Both the position numbers and the translations under genes were made by a program. A stretch of 64,000 nt of DNA from Morchella semilibera (taxonomy: Eukaryota > Ascomycota > Pezizomycetes > Pezizales > Morchellaceae). Below, piece after piece: positions 38,408 to 49,561 of this stretch (the stretch's first letter is position 1; the number at the start of each line of letters is the position of its first letter). A model generated the notes under the pieces. The model made no database searches. It was not told the origin of the DNA and saw only the letters and a program-made list of their open reading frames with translations. The stretch covers positions 2,118,370 through 2,182,369 of the forward strand of contig WBVU01000008.1 in assembly GCA_009192285.1 (NCBI GenBank). Direction: 5' to 3'.

Positions 38408-39390
38408 TTAGGTCCAAAGCTCTTCTATAGGCCCAATTTGTCGAATTAGATCAAACGAATTTTTATTCCTAATTAAATCCTTGCACTTCGCAAGTTTTTT
38501 AATTGCGGAAATCTGGGGGATCAATTTAAGATCCTCCATCATTACCAGGCCTGCTGAGTGGCCATGATACCATGCCCATCCTATCTTAATAAATAATTGA
38601 TTATTTATATTTTTCAAATCTAAATTTTTTTTTGATGAATTAGATATGTATTGGCTAAGTTGAACAGTATTATTCAATTATATAAATAAAGGAATAGATT
38701 GGCCAACCTGGATGTGCCTCACGAATCTTGACAATAAGATCGATAGAGTAGAGTTGCCGGTATTTGAAGAGCATCATCTTTAGAAAAAGAATAGTCATCC
38801 AATGAACCTTGTTGCTTGGGCTCGACAAGGGAACTAATTCACTTAGAGCATATACCATGACGATAGCCAATTCTATTGTGGGGGACTCAGTTGGCCTCTT
38901 AAGCTCATTTGTTACCTCCCGAAAAACCTTTGAAACAACATCACGCACAATGCCCCCGCCATCCCCCGCACCGAAGCATCGGCAGAGAGATTGTGACCCT
39001 CTCAGGAGTAAATGTGGAATCTCAACGATTGGAAACTCCAACAAATATACCAACTTTAATATGACGTCCACGCTACCTAGGACTTTACTATCAACCCTAA
39101 GCTTTGATTCTATGTCTTCGGTTGTCGGTCTATCGGGCCTAGGGCCTAACGTATCCCTAGAGATGGCGGCTATAGTGTTATACCTCCCATCTTTGAAGTG
39201 GAATATTTGCAAATCAATAGCAGGGTCTCCTTTGAAATGCCGGGGGGGGGGGGTATGGAGAGGCGCAGGAGGAGGAGGGTGATTTGGCTTTTAGTGGACG
39301 AGCCGATTTGGCTAGGGGTGAAAGAGACGATTCGACCTTGATTGAAAGAGGTGATTTGAGTGAAGGAGGTGATCCGGCTTCAGGAGGCAT
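38408..39390 (-). pseudogene. Orphan hypothetical protein, interrupted frames
   Basis: I do not recognise this protein. Three adjacent minus-strand segments look like parts of one gene. From the ATG at 39390 a Ser/Pro/Lys-rich leader (MPPEAGSPPSLKSPLSIKVE) runs into a 12-nt C run (39242-39253). One C fewer would join it to HFKGDPAIDLQIFHFKDGRY. A 170-residue hydrophobic/helical segment follows (VILKLVYLLEFPIVEIPHLL, then ELAIVMVYALSELVPLSSPS). Near 38710 a GTTGGCC...CAACTTAG intron of about 60 nt could lead to an AT-rich exon (IGWAWYHGHSAGLVMMEDL, then LRIRNKNSF-like residues) that also needs one extra base in an A9 run. Either several sequence errors or a decaying lineage-specific gene would explain this. 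No domain or signal peptide is clear. Confidence 0.35.
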
Positions 39391-40386
39391 CTTGTTCTTC
39401 CTTTTATCGTTGCTAGAGGTTTTCCTGCATATACTTAAGTATGTGTAAGCTGATAAGTAATTTTCGGCCGTAGCACTAAGCTTACTTACATGTATAATAT
39501 GCACATACATGTATTGGGGTCAAACTTGAAGATGGAATGGTACTTCATGTTGTAAGTATATGCATGGGTTGCATGTGGTATAACAGGCCTAGAGTACAAA
39601 TTGTTCAATTTTAACACATATACATGTATGCTCCTAATTGTACGCTGTTCCACTTTCTTATGCTTTATGAAATCGTCACTCTCTCTATTTGGTACGTAAC
39701 CTTGTTGCTTATGTCTTGTTTTATTTTATTTTGTTATCATTGGGAGACCCATAAGAGACGAATACATATGGTTATACCGATATCTTACATGCAGTTCCGT
39801 GCTTCGTGCCAGTGCACTGGTGATTAGAAAATATTGGTCATTTAGTAAAAAGTCGTAGCAGAGATTAAACTTGATCTCCCGCTCAGCCCAAAGCGGTATC
39901 AAACAAATGAACTAGCTCACTATACTTGTGGTTGTGAACAAAGTATTATACATGTATGTACATGTAGGTACTGAGGTTGCGCCTCATGATCAGGGGCGGT
40001 CTTTGGAATACGGTGCAGATCTATGGAATACCCATGCCCTGCGTGCTGCATCGCAACAGATCCTAGCATATGTAGGTACTTCTAGGTACATACTCTATTC
40101 CTCATAAAGTACGTGGAGTTATATGAATCCGGGTAACAAGGGGTTATCCTTGAAGCTATGAGTATCGCAGCCCTAAACGGGGCGCACGTCCTCTCGGCCA
40201 GCCGCTCTAAACTACCAATCCCCTTCAGTCAGGTCTGTCTAACCTTCTCCTACTGCTGCGCAGTGTGTTTCTTCGTGACGATCGTTTTGATTCTATTCAA
40301 TTACTATCTTACAATACTATTAAACAGTTATCGGCAAACCGCCTCCACCCGGAGCAGTCTAGGAGCTATCCCCCTAATTCGCTCCC
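39391..40386. other. Intergenic region rich in TACATGTA
   Basis: About 1 kb between the orphan and the RhoGAP gene. It has four or more TACATGTA palindromes (39489, 39507, 39623, 39952-39965) and GTAGGTAC motifs near 39966 and 40073. A tRNA-like stretch on the minus strand lies at about 39850-39925. No protein gene is supported. Confidence 0.5.
39850..39925 (-). other. tRNA-like sequence, possible SINE relic
   Basis: On the minus strand, TGAGCTAGTTCATTTG resembles an A box. About 30 nt downstream, GAGATCAAGTTTAATCTC forms a GAGAT/ATCTC stem with a B-box-like loop. The T-loop is one base too long and no acceptor stem pairs, so a functional tRNA is unlikely. Confidence 0.3.
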
Positions 40387-42654
40387 ATGACCTCAGATCC
40401 CCACCGTCAAGAGGGTGTTGGGTCAGTTAGTGACTTTCCAACGGCTATGGCATCACAACAAACTCCCCCTCCAGCGCAAAACGGTCATACACTTGTACTT
40501 CCGCAGCAGCAGCCTCCTAGTCCCTCACTAGGAGAGCAGGACAAAGCAAGACTAATCGAAGAGATTTTATTTTCAGATGTCAGTAATTAAATTTGAGACA
40601 ACTAATGCCGTGGCTGACCGTAGAATATACTTAGGTTGGCGTAAAAACGCTCCTTAACCGACTCAAACAAAGCATAACGGCATGCAGAGTAAGTCTTCTA
40701 AGTTCCTCCAATTTAAACCTATTTTTGACATTATTCAACAAACAGGATTTTTCCGCCTTTATCAAACGTCGCGCCTCCCTCGAAGAAGAGCATGCTCAAG
40801 GTCTACGCAAGCTTTGCAACCTCACGCACAGCAATATTCGCAGACCCGAGAGTCGTCAAGGCACCTATGCTCGCTCATTCGATGAGACAACTCGTATTCA
40901 TGGCCGCATGGCAGAGAATGGCCTTCAGTTCAGTCTCGCCCTACACCAAATGTACGAGGATCTTACAGAGCTGGGGAATAACATGGATCGTGGCAAAAAA
41001 CACTGGAAACAGACAGGATTGGCTTTTGAAAGGAGGGTTCAAGATGCGGAAATGCTTGTAGAAAAGGCAAAATCTAAATATGATACTGCAGCAGACGAAT
41101 ATGATCGTGCTAAATCTGGAGACCGACGCGCTGGGAAGTCGCCCTTTAGTATAAGAGGGGCCAAAAAGGGACCACAGCACGAGGAAGATTTGTACCGTAA
41201 GGTACAAATCGCTGATGGGGATTATGCTGCTAGGGTTCAGCAAGCAAATGCAGCGCGGGCTGAGTTAATAAACTCTCTTCGTCCGTCGGCGGTAAGAAGC
41301 TTGCGGGAAATGGTCGCAGAATGTGACAGTGGGTTGACGGTGCAGCTACAGAGATTTGGTGGGTATCCCTTTCCGAGTTCGGAGATCTTTGCTAATATCT
41401 TTCAGCCCAATTGAATGAGAAATATTTACTTAGCAATGGCTTGAGTGTTAGTCCCATTAAATCAGAGAATCCAGATGCCCGTAGCATGCGTGATGTTGTG
41501 TCTCTCATCGACAATGAAAAGGACTTTGAGAAATTTATTCTTGATATCGCTGCCACAGTCCCACTAAGCGCTCGAAGCCAGGAAGTCAGATATGAACGGC
41601 ACCCAGTGCGTATCTCTACAAAAGTTTTACCCGTTCTTAACTAACTTCACTAGTCCTTGACCTCTTTAGGCCCCAACTCTAACCCTTCACCTGTAAATCA
41701 GCTTATGCATCAAGGGGCTAACCAACAAACATATCACCATCAACAAACCTCCCAACAGGTTCACCAGCCAGTCCAGCAGCACGTTCAGCAGCCAGCCCAA
41801 CAACACGCTCACCAGTCCAATCACCAGCCGACTCATGGCCATACTCCTGATCGTGAGCAAAAGTCGCAAATTCCGCAGTCGCAAGGCTTTGGCGCAGTTG
41901 TTCAGGCGCCGGCCATGTTCCCACCATCTAACTCCCAACAAATTTCAGTTCCGCCGCAGTACGCTGGTTCCCACTTCTCTGGTGTTGACTACCCCAAAAC
42001 TCGACCAGTGTTTGGACAGTCCCTAGATGCACTGTACAAAAGAGATGAAACTGTTGTTCCTGTCCTTGTCTACCAGTGCATCCAAGCAGTTGATCTCTAT
42101 GGTCTTGACGTCGAGGGAATTTACCGCCTTAGCGGCGAGAAAAAGCATGTAGAAAGACTCAAGTTGATATTCGACAACGATCCCTCCTCAGTCGATTTCC
42201 GCCGACAGGAAGATTTCTTCTATGATGTCAATTCTGTCGCTTCTATACTCAAGCAATTCTTCCGTGACCTTCCAGACCCATTGCTCACCAACCTTCTTTA
42301 TAAAGATTTCATCGCAGCATCCAGAATCGATGATGACATAAATCGAAGAGATAGTCTCCATGAGCTCATCAACAGATTACCAGATCCAAACTACGCGACG
42401 CTGAGAGCCGTAATTCTGCACTTGAACCGGGTGCAGGTGAATTCTAACGTAAATCGGATGAACAGTGGCAATTTGGCAATTTGCTTTGGGCCAACTCTAA
42501 TGGGAAGTAACCTTAGCCCTAATATTGCAGATGCCGGATGGCAAGTTAGAGTTGTTGATACTATCCTTCAGAACTGCTTTAGCATTTTTGTAAGTGTTCT
42601 CATCAAATCCATGTGCTGGGCTCTGAATTCTGACTGTTTTAGGATGACGATTGA
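40387..42654 (+). CDS. RGD1: F-BAR and RhoGAP domain protein (Rgd1-type)
   Basis: Predicted GTPase-activating protein for Rho-family GTPases, acting at cortical actin and growth sites. The N-terminal F-BAR domain starts at the exon junctions D|VGVKTLLNRLKQSITACR|DFSAFIKRRASLEEEHAQGL and runs through coiled-coil stretches (GNNMDRGKKHWKQTGLAFER, DAEMLVEKAKSKYDTAADEY). A Gln/His-rich linker (41700-41850) follows. The RhoGAP domain begins VFGQSLDALYKRDETVVPVL and has the catalytic arginine in GIYRLSGEKKHVERLK, then FRDLPDPLLTNLLY and NRMNSGNLAICFGPTLMGS. A short last exon adds DDD and stops at 42654. The architecture equals yeast Rgd1 (Rho3/Rho4 GAP). A start at 40387 is used; MASQQTPPP at 40447 is an alternative. 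RAC1, a Rho-family GTPase, is encoded 3 kb away, but a direct link is not shown. Confidence 0.92.
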
Positions 42655-44429
42655 GGAATCACATGGGGCGAATTCCTTCCAGGAGATTTTCTTTACGAAA
42701 AAGTGTTTAGTGTTTATTTCAGTTGTTTTCTTCAGCCGTGCACCCCAGGTCTTGGATTTACTTTGTATCTATTTTCTCTTGTCTTTGTATTCACTTTACT
42801 AATATTTATCAGCGGTGGCAACGGAGTTTTTTTAATGCCTTGCTGTCACTTTTGTTTTCTCGTATATCTGGGAGTCCTTACCTCCGGTCGGATCTTTACT
42901 TTGTCTGTGATCGCGTCATTCCTCTTTACCGCTTTATTTCTTTTCTTGCCCCCTTAGTTATGTCTGTGCTAGTGTGAGATTAAACTCTATTCTGAACTGT
43001 AGACCTATTCATAGATTATAAGGGTAAGGATGATCGTTCAGAAAATAGAAATATTTCACTTTGCATTAGTGCACCTCCGTACAGCAAAACTTATCTCAAC
43101 GTCTTCCACCCCATATACTCATTTAGGTACATATGCGGTTCCGAATCACGTCCTTTGTATACCTCCAGGTAAGTATGTACGCTGAGTTATAGCAACGCAA
43201 AGTACCTACTTGGTACGAGTACATGAACCAAGAAGAGCTGATGACCAATATCCGCATTTATGAGATCAAGTTCATATGATATTGAATGTCCTGTCTAGAT
43301 TTGGAATAGGGAGCCTGGGAGAATTCTCGGGAGGTTTGAAATTAGCAAGATGCCCGGGTTATGCATAGTTGGTAGCAATGACCGCCGGCTGCGCGCCTAC
43401 GCCTGAGACACCCAGAATCGTTTCATATTCATTGGGTTCATTACCACCAATCTGCGACTCGCGATTTGCGATTAGCCCTATTCTGGCCCAAGCCGAATCT
43501 CTGTGACAAGGTTGGCCTTATGTGGTGACGACAGCCTGATCAATGGATGCATTCTGAAGCCTCAAGTTATGGACTAGCTTCAGGCCTGCCCACTCGTAGT
43601 TAGACCCTGATATTGCGAGCGTGATGCTTAGACAAGTATTCCACTGGGAACATTCATCCGATGATACTAAGTGGTGGTAGTAAACGACTGCCGTATAATG
43701 GTGCTCGGGAAGCTGATATATATGTTTATAGATCCAGTGAGTTGTAGTATTCGAATCCAAGGATTGCATGCACAAGGTATCTCGACTATAAAAATAAGGG
43801 CATCCTATTTGACGTAATTGCTTCATGGTTTCCCGAGAAAGTTCAGTGATGGAGATCAGCGTAAGACCTCAGACCTATTTGTGCCCACAAGATTTTGGAC
43901 TTCTTTTTGTATATCGCACTCTCCTGTACTCGCTCACCATCCGGAAACGCCCCAACTGTCAAGTCGTTGACTTTGGGCCCAAGAGATGATCCAACGTCAG
44001 CCTGTGCAGCGGTAGCATCCTGAATCTCCCATGTCCTGCGACACAAGTAGTTAGCCGTTCTACAAATGTAGCATCAATACCGCACCGTTATTAAACGGTT
44101 ACTCAAGAAAAGAAAAGAATTGTCATGCATGATTCCAATTCCCGGGAGTGGGATTTCCCCGTGCCTAATCGTAGAAGCACACACGGTGAGGGGAAAGTAA
44201 GCAGCGTCCAGTTAGTTGGTCGGTCCTCGGTAATCACCGTCAATGACCCTGGAAACAAATCCCCAGATGTCGAACGGCATTTTCCGCATGGAGCCCACAC
44301 GAGCCTCATGTCCTTGGCGAAACCCTCGGTTGAGAGCTTGGCGGGGTAGCCTTTTTTTTTTTTTTTTCTTGTGAAAAACCTGAACCTGAACCTGAACCTT
44401 AGCAAAGTTACCCAAAAACAAAACTTACA
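42655..44429. other. Intergenic region, no supported gene
   Basis: About 1.8 kb between the RhoGAP 3' end and the NOP6-like start. The first 300 bp are T-rich and probably 3' UTR. Two minus-strand frames (43518-43826 and 43843-44046) show no known domain and cannot be joined convincingly. The last 100 bp contain a 17-nt T run and a triple CCTGAA repeat just before the NOP6-like start. Confidence 0.5.
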
Positions 44430-45397
44430 ATGACACTCAAAACCTCCACTACATCAGCAGCGCCGGCAGCGCCGGCCAAAAAACAACGTCCACGTAAGCA
44501 GATACGCCTTAAGAAACGCAAGCTCGCCAAGGCCGCCGCAGGCGCAGACGCAGACGCAGAGTCGGAGGATGAGGATTCAAAGGCAGCAAAAGAGCACCAG
44601 GAGCAGCAGCCCAAGAAGTCAGTGGAGGGGCCAGAGCCACAAGAAGAGCTACGGCCCGAACCCCAACCGAATCCTTCCCTAAAGAAACGGAAAGCAGATC
44701 ACCCTACAGAGGTGGAAGTAGGAGGGAAGAAGCCCAGACTATCAAAAAACAAGAGAGCAAAGGTGAAAGCAACAGAGGAAACCTCAGAGGAAGAAGTAGC
44801 AGTAGATGAAGGAGCAGAAGGAGAATCTTCAGAGATCATTCCGAAGAAGGAGCCTCGGTTTATCGTATTCATAGGTATGCCAAATGACTACATCCTCTAG
44901 GAATTTTCCATTAACATTTATAAGGGAATCTCCCGTACACGGCCACAAAGGCTGCACTAGAGAAGCACTTCGCCGCCGTCCAACCAAAATCCGTTCGTAT
45001 AATATCGCCACGCGGAAACCCGAATAAATGCAAAGGTTTCGGATTTCTCGAGTTTGAGGGCTACGACCGTATGCAGAGCTGTCTTCTCAAGTTCCACCAC
45101 ACTATTTTCAACGACGGGTCGGGAGATCGCAAAATCACCGTAGAATTGACGTAAATTACACCCTGGAAAATTTACATGAACACAAACTAATGGAGGTATA
45201 GTGTCGGCGGTGGTGGAAAGAGCGAAGCTCGGAAAACAAAGCTTGAAGCCAAAAACCAGAAACTCGACGAGCAGCGGAAGCGCAAGTTCGAGGAGGAGGA
45301 AAAACTTAAAGCAGAAAAGAAGGTGAAGCAGGCACAGGCATCAGAGAATGGAGGCCAAGCTAGAGTGCACCCAAGTAGAAGGCGTCAAATGAGGTAG
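44430..45397 (+). CDS. NOP6: Nop6-like nucleolar RRM protein
   Basis: Predicted RNA-binding factor of small-subunit ribosome biogenesis. Exons: 44430-44874, 44925-45150 and 45202-45397, with introns of 50 and 51 nt. The N-terminal half is basic and acidic low complexity with several nuclear/nucleolar localisation-type clusters (KKQRPRKQIRLKKRKLAKAA, SLKKRKADHP, KKPRLSKNKRAKVK). The RRM starts RFIVFIGNLPYTATKAALEK (RNP2-like FIGNLP), and contains KSVRIISPRGNPNKCKGFGF with LEFEGYDRM (RNP1-like KGFGFLEF). The C-terminal tail is a charged helix (KLEAKNQKLDEQRKRKFEEE) typical of Nop6. Single RRM with charged flanks and length (about 290 residues) match yeast Nop6 and its fungal relatives. The start is the only ATG ahead of the conserved basic block. 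Confidence 0.85.
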
Positions 45398-45868
45398 CAG
45401 CAATATGTCATATTCAATATTGCAAGAGCAATCAAAATCACGCTGGGGTTGAGAGCATTTGTGCTAGGGTTGGGTCGTGGTTGAAGCATAAAAACATTGC
45501 GCAAAAAAAAAAAAAATATAATGTATAAGAGAAAGAGAAATACAACACATACCATAAGCAAATTCAACGGCCAAGGAAATACGACACATGACTGCGAGCT
45601 AGGGAATGTCGTGGTTGAAAAGAAAAAGTAAGAAACAAACTGCATAACACAAAAACAAAACACCTTTGCCCATTGGAAATTATAGCCACAACCAGGACAT
45701 ATACCGATGAAAAAACAACTGTAAATCGCTAACCACAAGCAAATTCTGTCCCGCCACTCATTCATGACTATATCATGAATTGAGAAAAACCTCCTTGTAT
45801 CAACTTTGGTCTTAATTCTGACCACCACTACCATTCATTCATTCTATCTGTCTGTGCTATGTGTGCGC
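45398..45868. other. Convergent 3' spacer NOP6-like / RAC1
   Basis: Both neighbours end here. It contains an A13 run near 45505 and AT-rich 3' UTR-like sequence. A minus-strand open frame (45385-45834) is hydrophobic by chance and overlaps both 3' ends; it is not accepted as a gene. Confidence 0.55.
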
Positions 45869-46862
45869 CTATAGTATGGTGCAGCCCTTCTTCACGGTTT
45901 TCTTAGGTGCAGGCATCAAAACAGCTCTGTTCATGAGACAAATTGTTAACTTATGATCAGCTCCGAGTAGATTATTAGATTTCATGCTCACCTGATTGCC
46001 TCGTCAAAGACGTTTTTCAAACCCTTCTGGGTGAGCGCTGAGCACTCCAGATAGCGGACAGCATTGATTTCCTTAGCCCTCTGCATGCCCTGAGGATAAG
46101 AGATAGGCGCCATGCGCTTCTCTCTCAAGCCTTGTGCGGTCTTCGCATCATCACGAAGATCGAGTTTGGTACCGACAAGGATTATCGGGATGTTGGGTGC
46201 GTGGTGAGAAATTTCGGGGAACCACTAAGATACGACTAATGTTAGATATAAATCCATTCCTCATTTATGCAGAGCATAATGCATATCTTCCAAGCTTCCG
46301 ACAAGTGACTGACCTTCGATAAAACGTTATCAAATGATGGAGGGCTAACAATCGAAAAGCAGACGAGAAAAACATCTGTTTGGGGGTACGAGAGAGGGCG
46401 GAGACGATCGTAATCCTCCTGACCAGCTGTATCCCAGAGCCCCAAGCTGATAGGCTTTCCATCTACCATGACGTTGGCAGAATAGTTGTCAAACCTGTAT
46501 ATCGACAGTTAATTGGAATTCGTACCGATGAGCAGAAAGATGTAAACATTAGGACTTACACCGTAGGGATATATTCGCCAGGAAAAGCATTTGTTGTATA
46601 ACTGATGAGCAAGCAAGTCTGTTGTGCTCGTTAGATAAAGATACAGAAACAATTGTTGAGTGATGAAGGATGTCAAGGGGTGAAATATGAATGTACCTTG
46701 CCAACAGCACCATCGCCAGTTACAACACACTACGTATAGTTCTTAGGTCAGTAACTTATAGTTCTCTAGAGTAACAGCAGCAACGCAGTCCCGTAGCAAG
46801 CAATGAAAGAAAGAGGGAAATATACTACTACCAACCTTGAGTGATTTAGTAGCGGCAGCCAT
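45869..46862 (-). CDS. RAC1: Rho-family GTPase Rac1
   Basis: Small GTPase controlling polarised growth, actin and NADPH oxidase in filamentous fungi; membrane-anchored. The spliced protein has about 196 residues and starts MAAATKSLK, then [11 protein letters not shown] (P-loop), [20 protein letters not shown] (switch I) and [20 protein letters not shown] (switch II). [37 protein letters not shown] (base-recognition TKLD), [20 protein letters not shown] and a polybasic tail ending CTIL follow. The Trp before DTAGQE (Rac1 W56 equivalent) and [11 protein letters not shown] mark it as Rac; Cdc42 has Phe there. The terminal Leu of the CAAX box predicts geranylgeranylation. Introns are GT-AG, with one splitting just after the P-loop lysine. 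All nucleotide-binding motifs are intact. Confidence 0.96.
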
Positions 46863-48369
46863 TTTAGAACTTTAAGCTCGATGTTACTGCTTTCCTTTTT
46901 TTGATGAGGAGGGTATTTAAACTGGGGTTTTAACAATTTAGAAGTTAGTTTTGATGATGTACGAGAGTGTTGCTTGAATTTTTGATGTTTTATTTCGGTT
47001 GTCGGAGGGGGAGGGGAATAGAAGAGGGTTTGGGCCGAAGTAGTCTGTCCGGGATGGCAAGAAGCGAGGGGGAGCTTTTAGAAGAGTTAAGCGCTGACCT
47101 TTAGTTTATGGCAGGAACGCTGAGGGGTGGCAGAGTGGCGTTACGGTGAGTAGTGTAGCAGAAAGAGCTTGGGTAAGGAAGGACTTCTATTCTGATGTGA
47201 TGCCGAACACAGGATGTGTGAAGGAATACAAGTGACAGAATAGAAGGAAGCAGAGAAGACGTAAAGAAGGAAGGGGAGGGCCGGAAAATCAGAAAGGGAC
47301 AACAGAGTCAATACTGTACTTACAGCAGGTCAAGCAAGACACAGACGTAGACAGACAGCAGGACACAACAGTAGGTATGTAATGTATGTGTATGTAAGGT
47401 ATCAGCAGCAACAGGCAACACAGGGCAACAGAAACAGAACAGGTTCTGTGGACACGGGGGAGTGTCTAGGGTGGATAAACCTAGATGGGATGAGACGGGA
47501 TGGGATGGATGGGATGGGTTCACACAGAGGAGGAGCGAAAAGTGCTGGGGGGAGCGAGAGGCAGAAGCCGTGTGGCTGGAGGATTATGGAATGGGCGAGT
47601 GAGCCTGTGCGAATGAACTCGCCGAGAAAAGGGTAAGGTAGGGAAGTGGCCCGATAAAGATGGTCTTTGCTTAGTACCTGTTGGTCCAGAGAGGCTCGGC
47701 TAAAATGAGGAGGGGATGTATGTACTGGGATCAGTCGGCTGCTGCGACTGCTAGATGCAGGGCCGGGGATCAATCGCACGTCGCGTGGCAAGAAGCAGAT
47801 GGATTCATTACTGAGGAAAACGCCAAAGGGGAGGAGGAGGAGGGTTGTTGCTGTGATTGTGGTTGAGAAACTGAGTGGCCATAGACATACCTATTGGATG
47901 GGTGGGTGGTATCTCCAGAGAGGTCGGTGAAGCTTAAGATGAACAGCTATCTATATAGGTAGGTTTAATTCGGTATTGGAGATAATTGAACTATTTTAAA
48001 AGGGGCGAGAGCCATCTAAACACACTTATCATGCGAGTCGGCTTGCCGGTTCTTTGTTTATCAATTGATGGCATGCCGGTGTTATTGCTTCAAAGTTGCT
48101 GATACGGTCACCGGAAATCATTGTCATCCCTGCAGGGCTGAGTGAGAACCTGTGCACCAAGATCACGAAAACTTCAGCCTCGGGATCACGGAAACCTTTT
48201 GGTAGAGGTATATCAATTATTAATATTTACTATCTCCTAGTCAAAGAAGTCTCAGGAAACACCCAGGGAGCGGAGCATCCTCAGCCACCCAAAATCGAAC
48301 TTTATAGAAGAGAAAAGAGGAGAGGGAAGTAAAAGATGCATTTAATTATTTCCAGCATTATGAAATCGA
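46863..48369. other. RAC1 upstream region / JMJD7 3' flank
   Basis: About 1.5 kb, probably the RAC1 promoter and a long 5' leader. Purine-rich tracts lie near 47210-47290 and a repeated GGGATGG unit at 47486-47517. Open frames at 47382-47866 carry no domain. No gene is supported. Confidence 0.5.
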
Positions 48370-49561
48370 TCAATTGGCCCTTTTATCACTCTCGCCCTCC
48401 CTATCATCGTTTTCAAGCTCCTTGATCTCGTTCTGCAAGATAGGGACCATATTTCGAACGAACGCAACGGTTGAATAGAACGGCCCAGAAAAATCCATAT
48501 CATACCTTCACAGATCCAATTAGCATCAATCTTTACAAATGCTATAGGCCTTAAACCATTCTACTTACCAGTAGTTGACGGCGCAACAAACTCCCTCCTC
48601 GCCGCATTCCTGTGAGACTTTATGATACCACATCGCCGGAAGATAAAGCATATCCCCAGGTTCTAATGTCACCCTAAGTGGCCTAGAGTACTTCCAAAAC
48701 ACTCCCGTCTTCTCCAAAGGGTTATCAGGATCAACGGTTGCCCATCCATGAACACTATCTCTCGGTTCATCAGGCACTACTTTCCATTTGCCATCTGTAT
48801 CAGGCACATATGTCGCTGCAGGCAAAGTCCGTTCTTCGACACATACAACCTCAAGCGGCGAAAGGATGACAAAGTTCTTCTTCCCAGACACCTGACAATA
48901 TAGGTTCTCGTAGTTGTCTTTATGCAGTGCAGATACCGAGCGATCATTACCGATCCAAATATTCACGGCATCAGGCTCACACTCGAAATACTCAGTCGCA
49001 AAGCCCATGTCTGCCGGGATATCTGATAAGAGTGGCAGGAACTCTCTATGGAGATTATCATCTTCTGTAAGTTTTTTTAGAGTCTAGATTTGTAAATAAA
49101 GGGGGGTGGTGATATGTAGCTCACGGGATTGAGCATATTTTACCGCCGCATCCTCCTCCGCCGGTGTCTGTAGGTACTTTATGAACTCGCCGAACGGCTC
49201 CTGGAACGAGTGAGGTTTAACGAAGTAGTCCACCCCGTTCTCGGAAACCACCGAGTCGGCATTCCTAACGGCCAGTCAGCTACAGTCAAAGACTAATTTC
49301 CCGACGGACTCACCCAAATGGCGTCATAGCCACATTAACCTCCCTTCCCTCCATTTTCTGTTTCAGATACCCCACCTTCCACTTCTTTAGGGCTTCCCAG
49401 TCCGCGACTGCACCCCGGAACACAACCGGTTGGTTTCTTGCGGCATATCGGGCGAACTGTAGTGATGTCGGAGCGCCATCTATACTTTCGACCCAGGAGG
49501 AATTGAGGTCATGATACGAGGTTAGAAGCTCTGCGAGCGCACTCCCGACGTTGTTGGACAT
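48370..49561 (-). CDS. JMJD7: JmjC-domain hydroxylase, JMJD7-like
   Basis: Predicted Fe(II)/2-oxoglutarate-dependent oxygenase. Human JMJD7 hydroxylates a lysine in DRG GTPases. Exon 1 (49561 to about 49312) reads MSNNVGSALAELLTSYHDLN and PTSLQFARYAARNQPVVFRG. Two further exons give VDYFVKPHSFQEPFGEFIKY and then the cupin core. The iron ligands are visible: HKD in SVSALHKDNYENLYCQVSGK (about residues 178-180) and the distal His in GDMLYLPAMWYHKVSQECGE. The substrate/2OG region PAATYVPDTDGKWK and AVNYWYDMDFSGPFY follow; the last exon ends with a charged tail and stops at 48370. Length (about 340) and the NRSVSALHKD-type motif fit JMJD7 and not a histone demethylase: no other chromatin domain is present. 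Several bacterial-like JmjC proteins look similar, so the exact substrate is inferred. Confidence 0.9.

Noticed and set aside
38408-38680. Mitochondrial DNA insertion, suggested by AT richness
   Set aside because: The translation matches no mitochondrial gene that I recognise and the composition changes gradually.
43518-44046. Two minus-strand open frames that might be a small gene
   Set aside because: No domain, no signal peptide and no splice junction that joins them; left as unsupported.
45869-46862. Cdc42 as an alternative name for the Rho GTPase
   Set aside because: [11 protein letters not shown] with Trp, and [11 protein letters not shown], are Rac-type; Cdc42 has Phe at that site.
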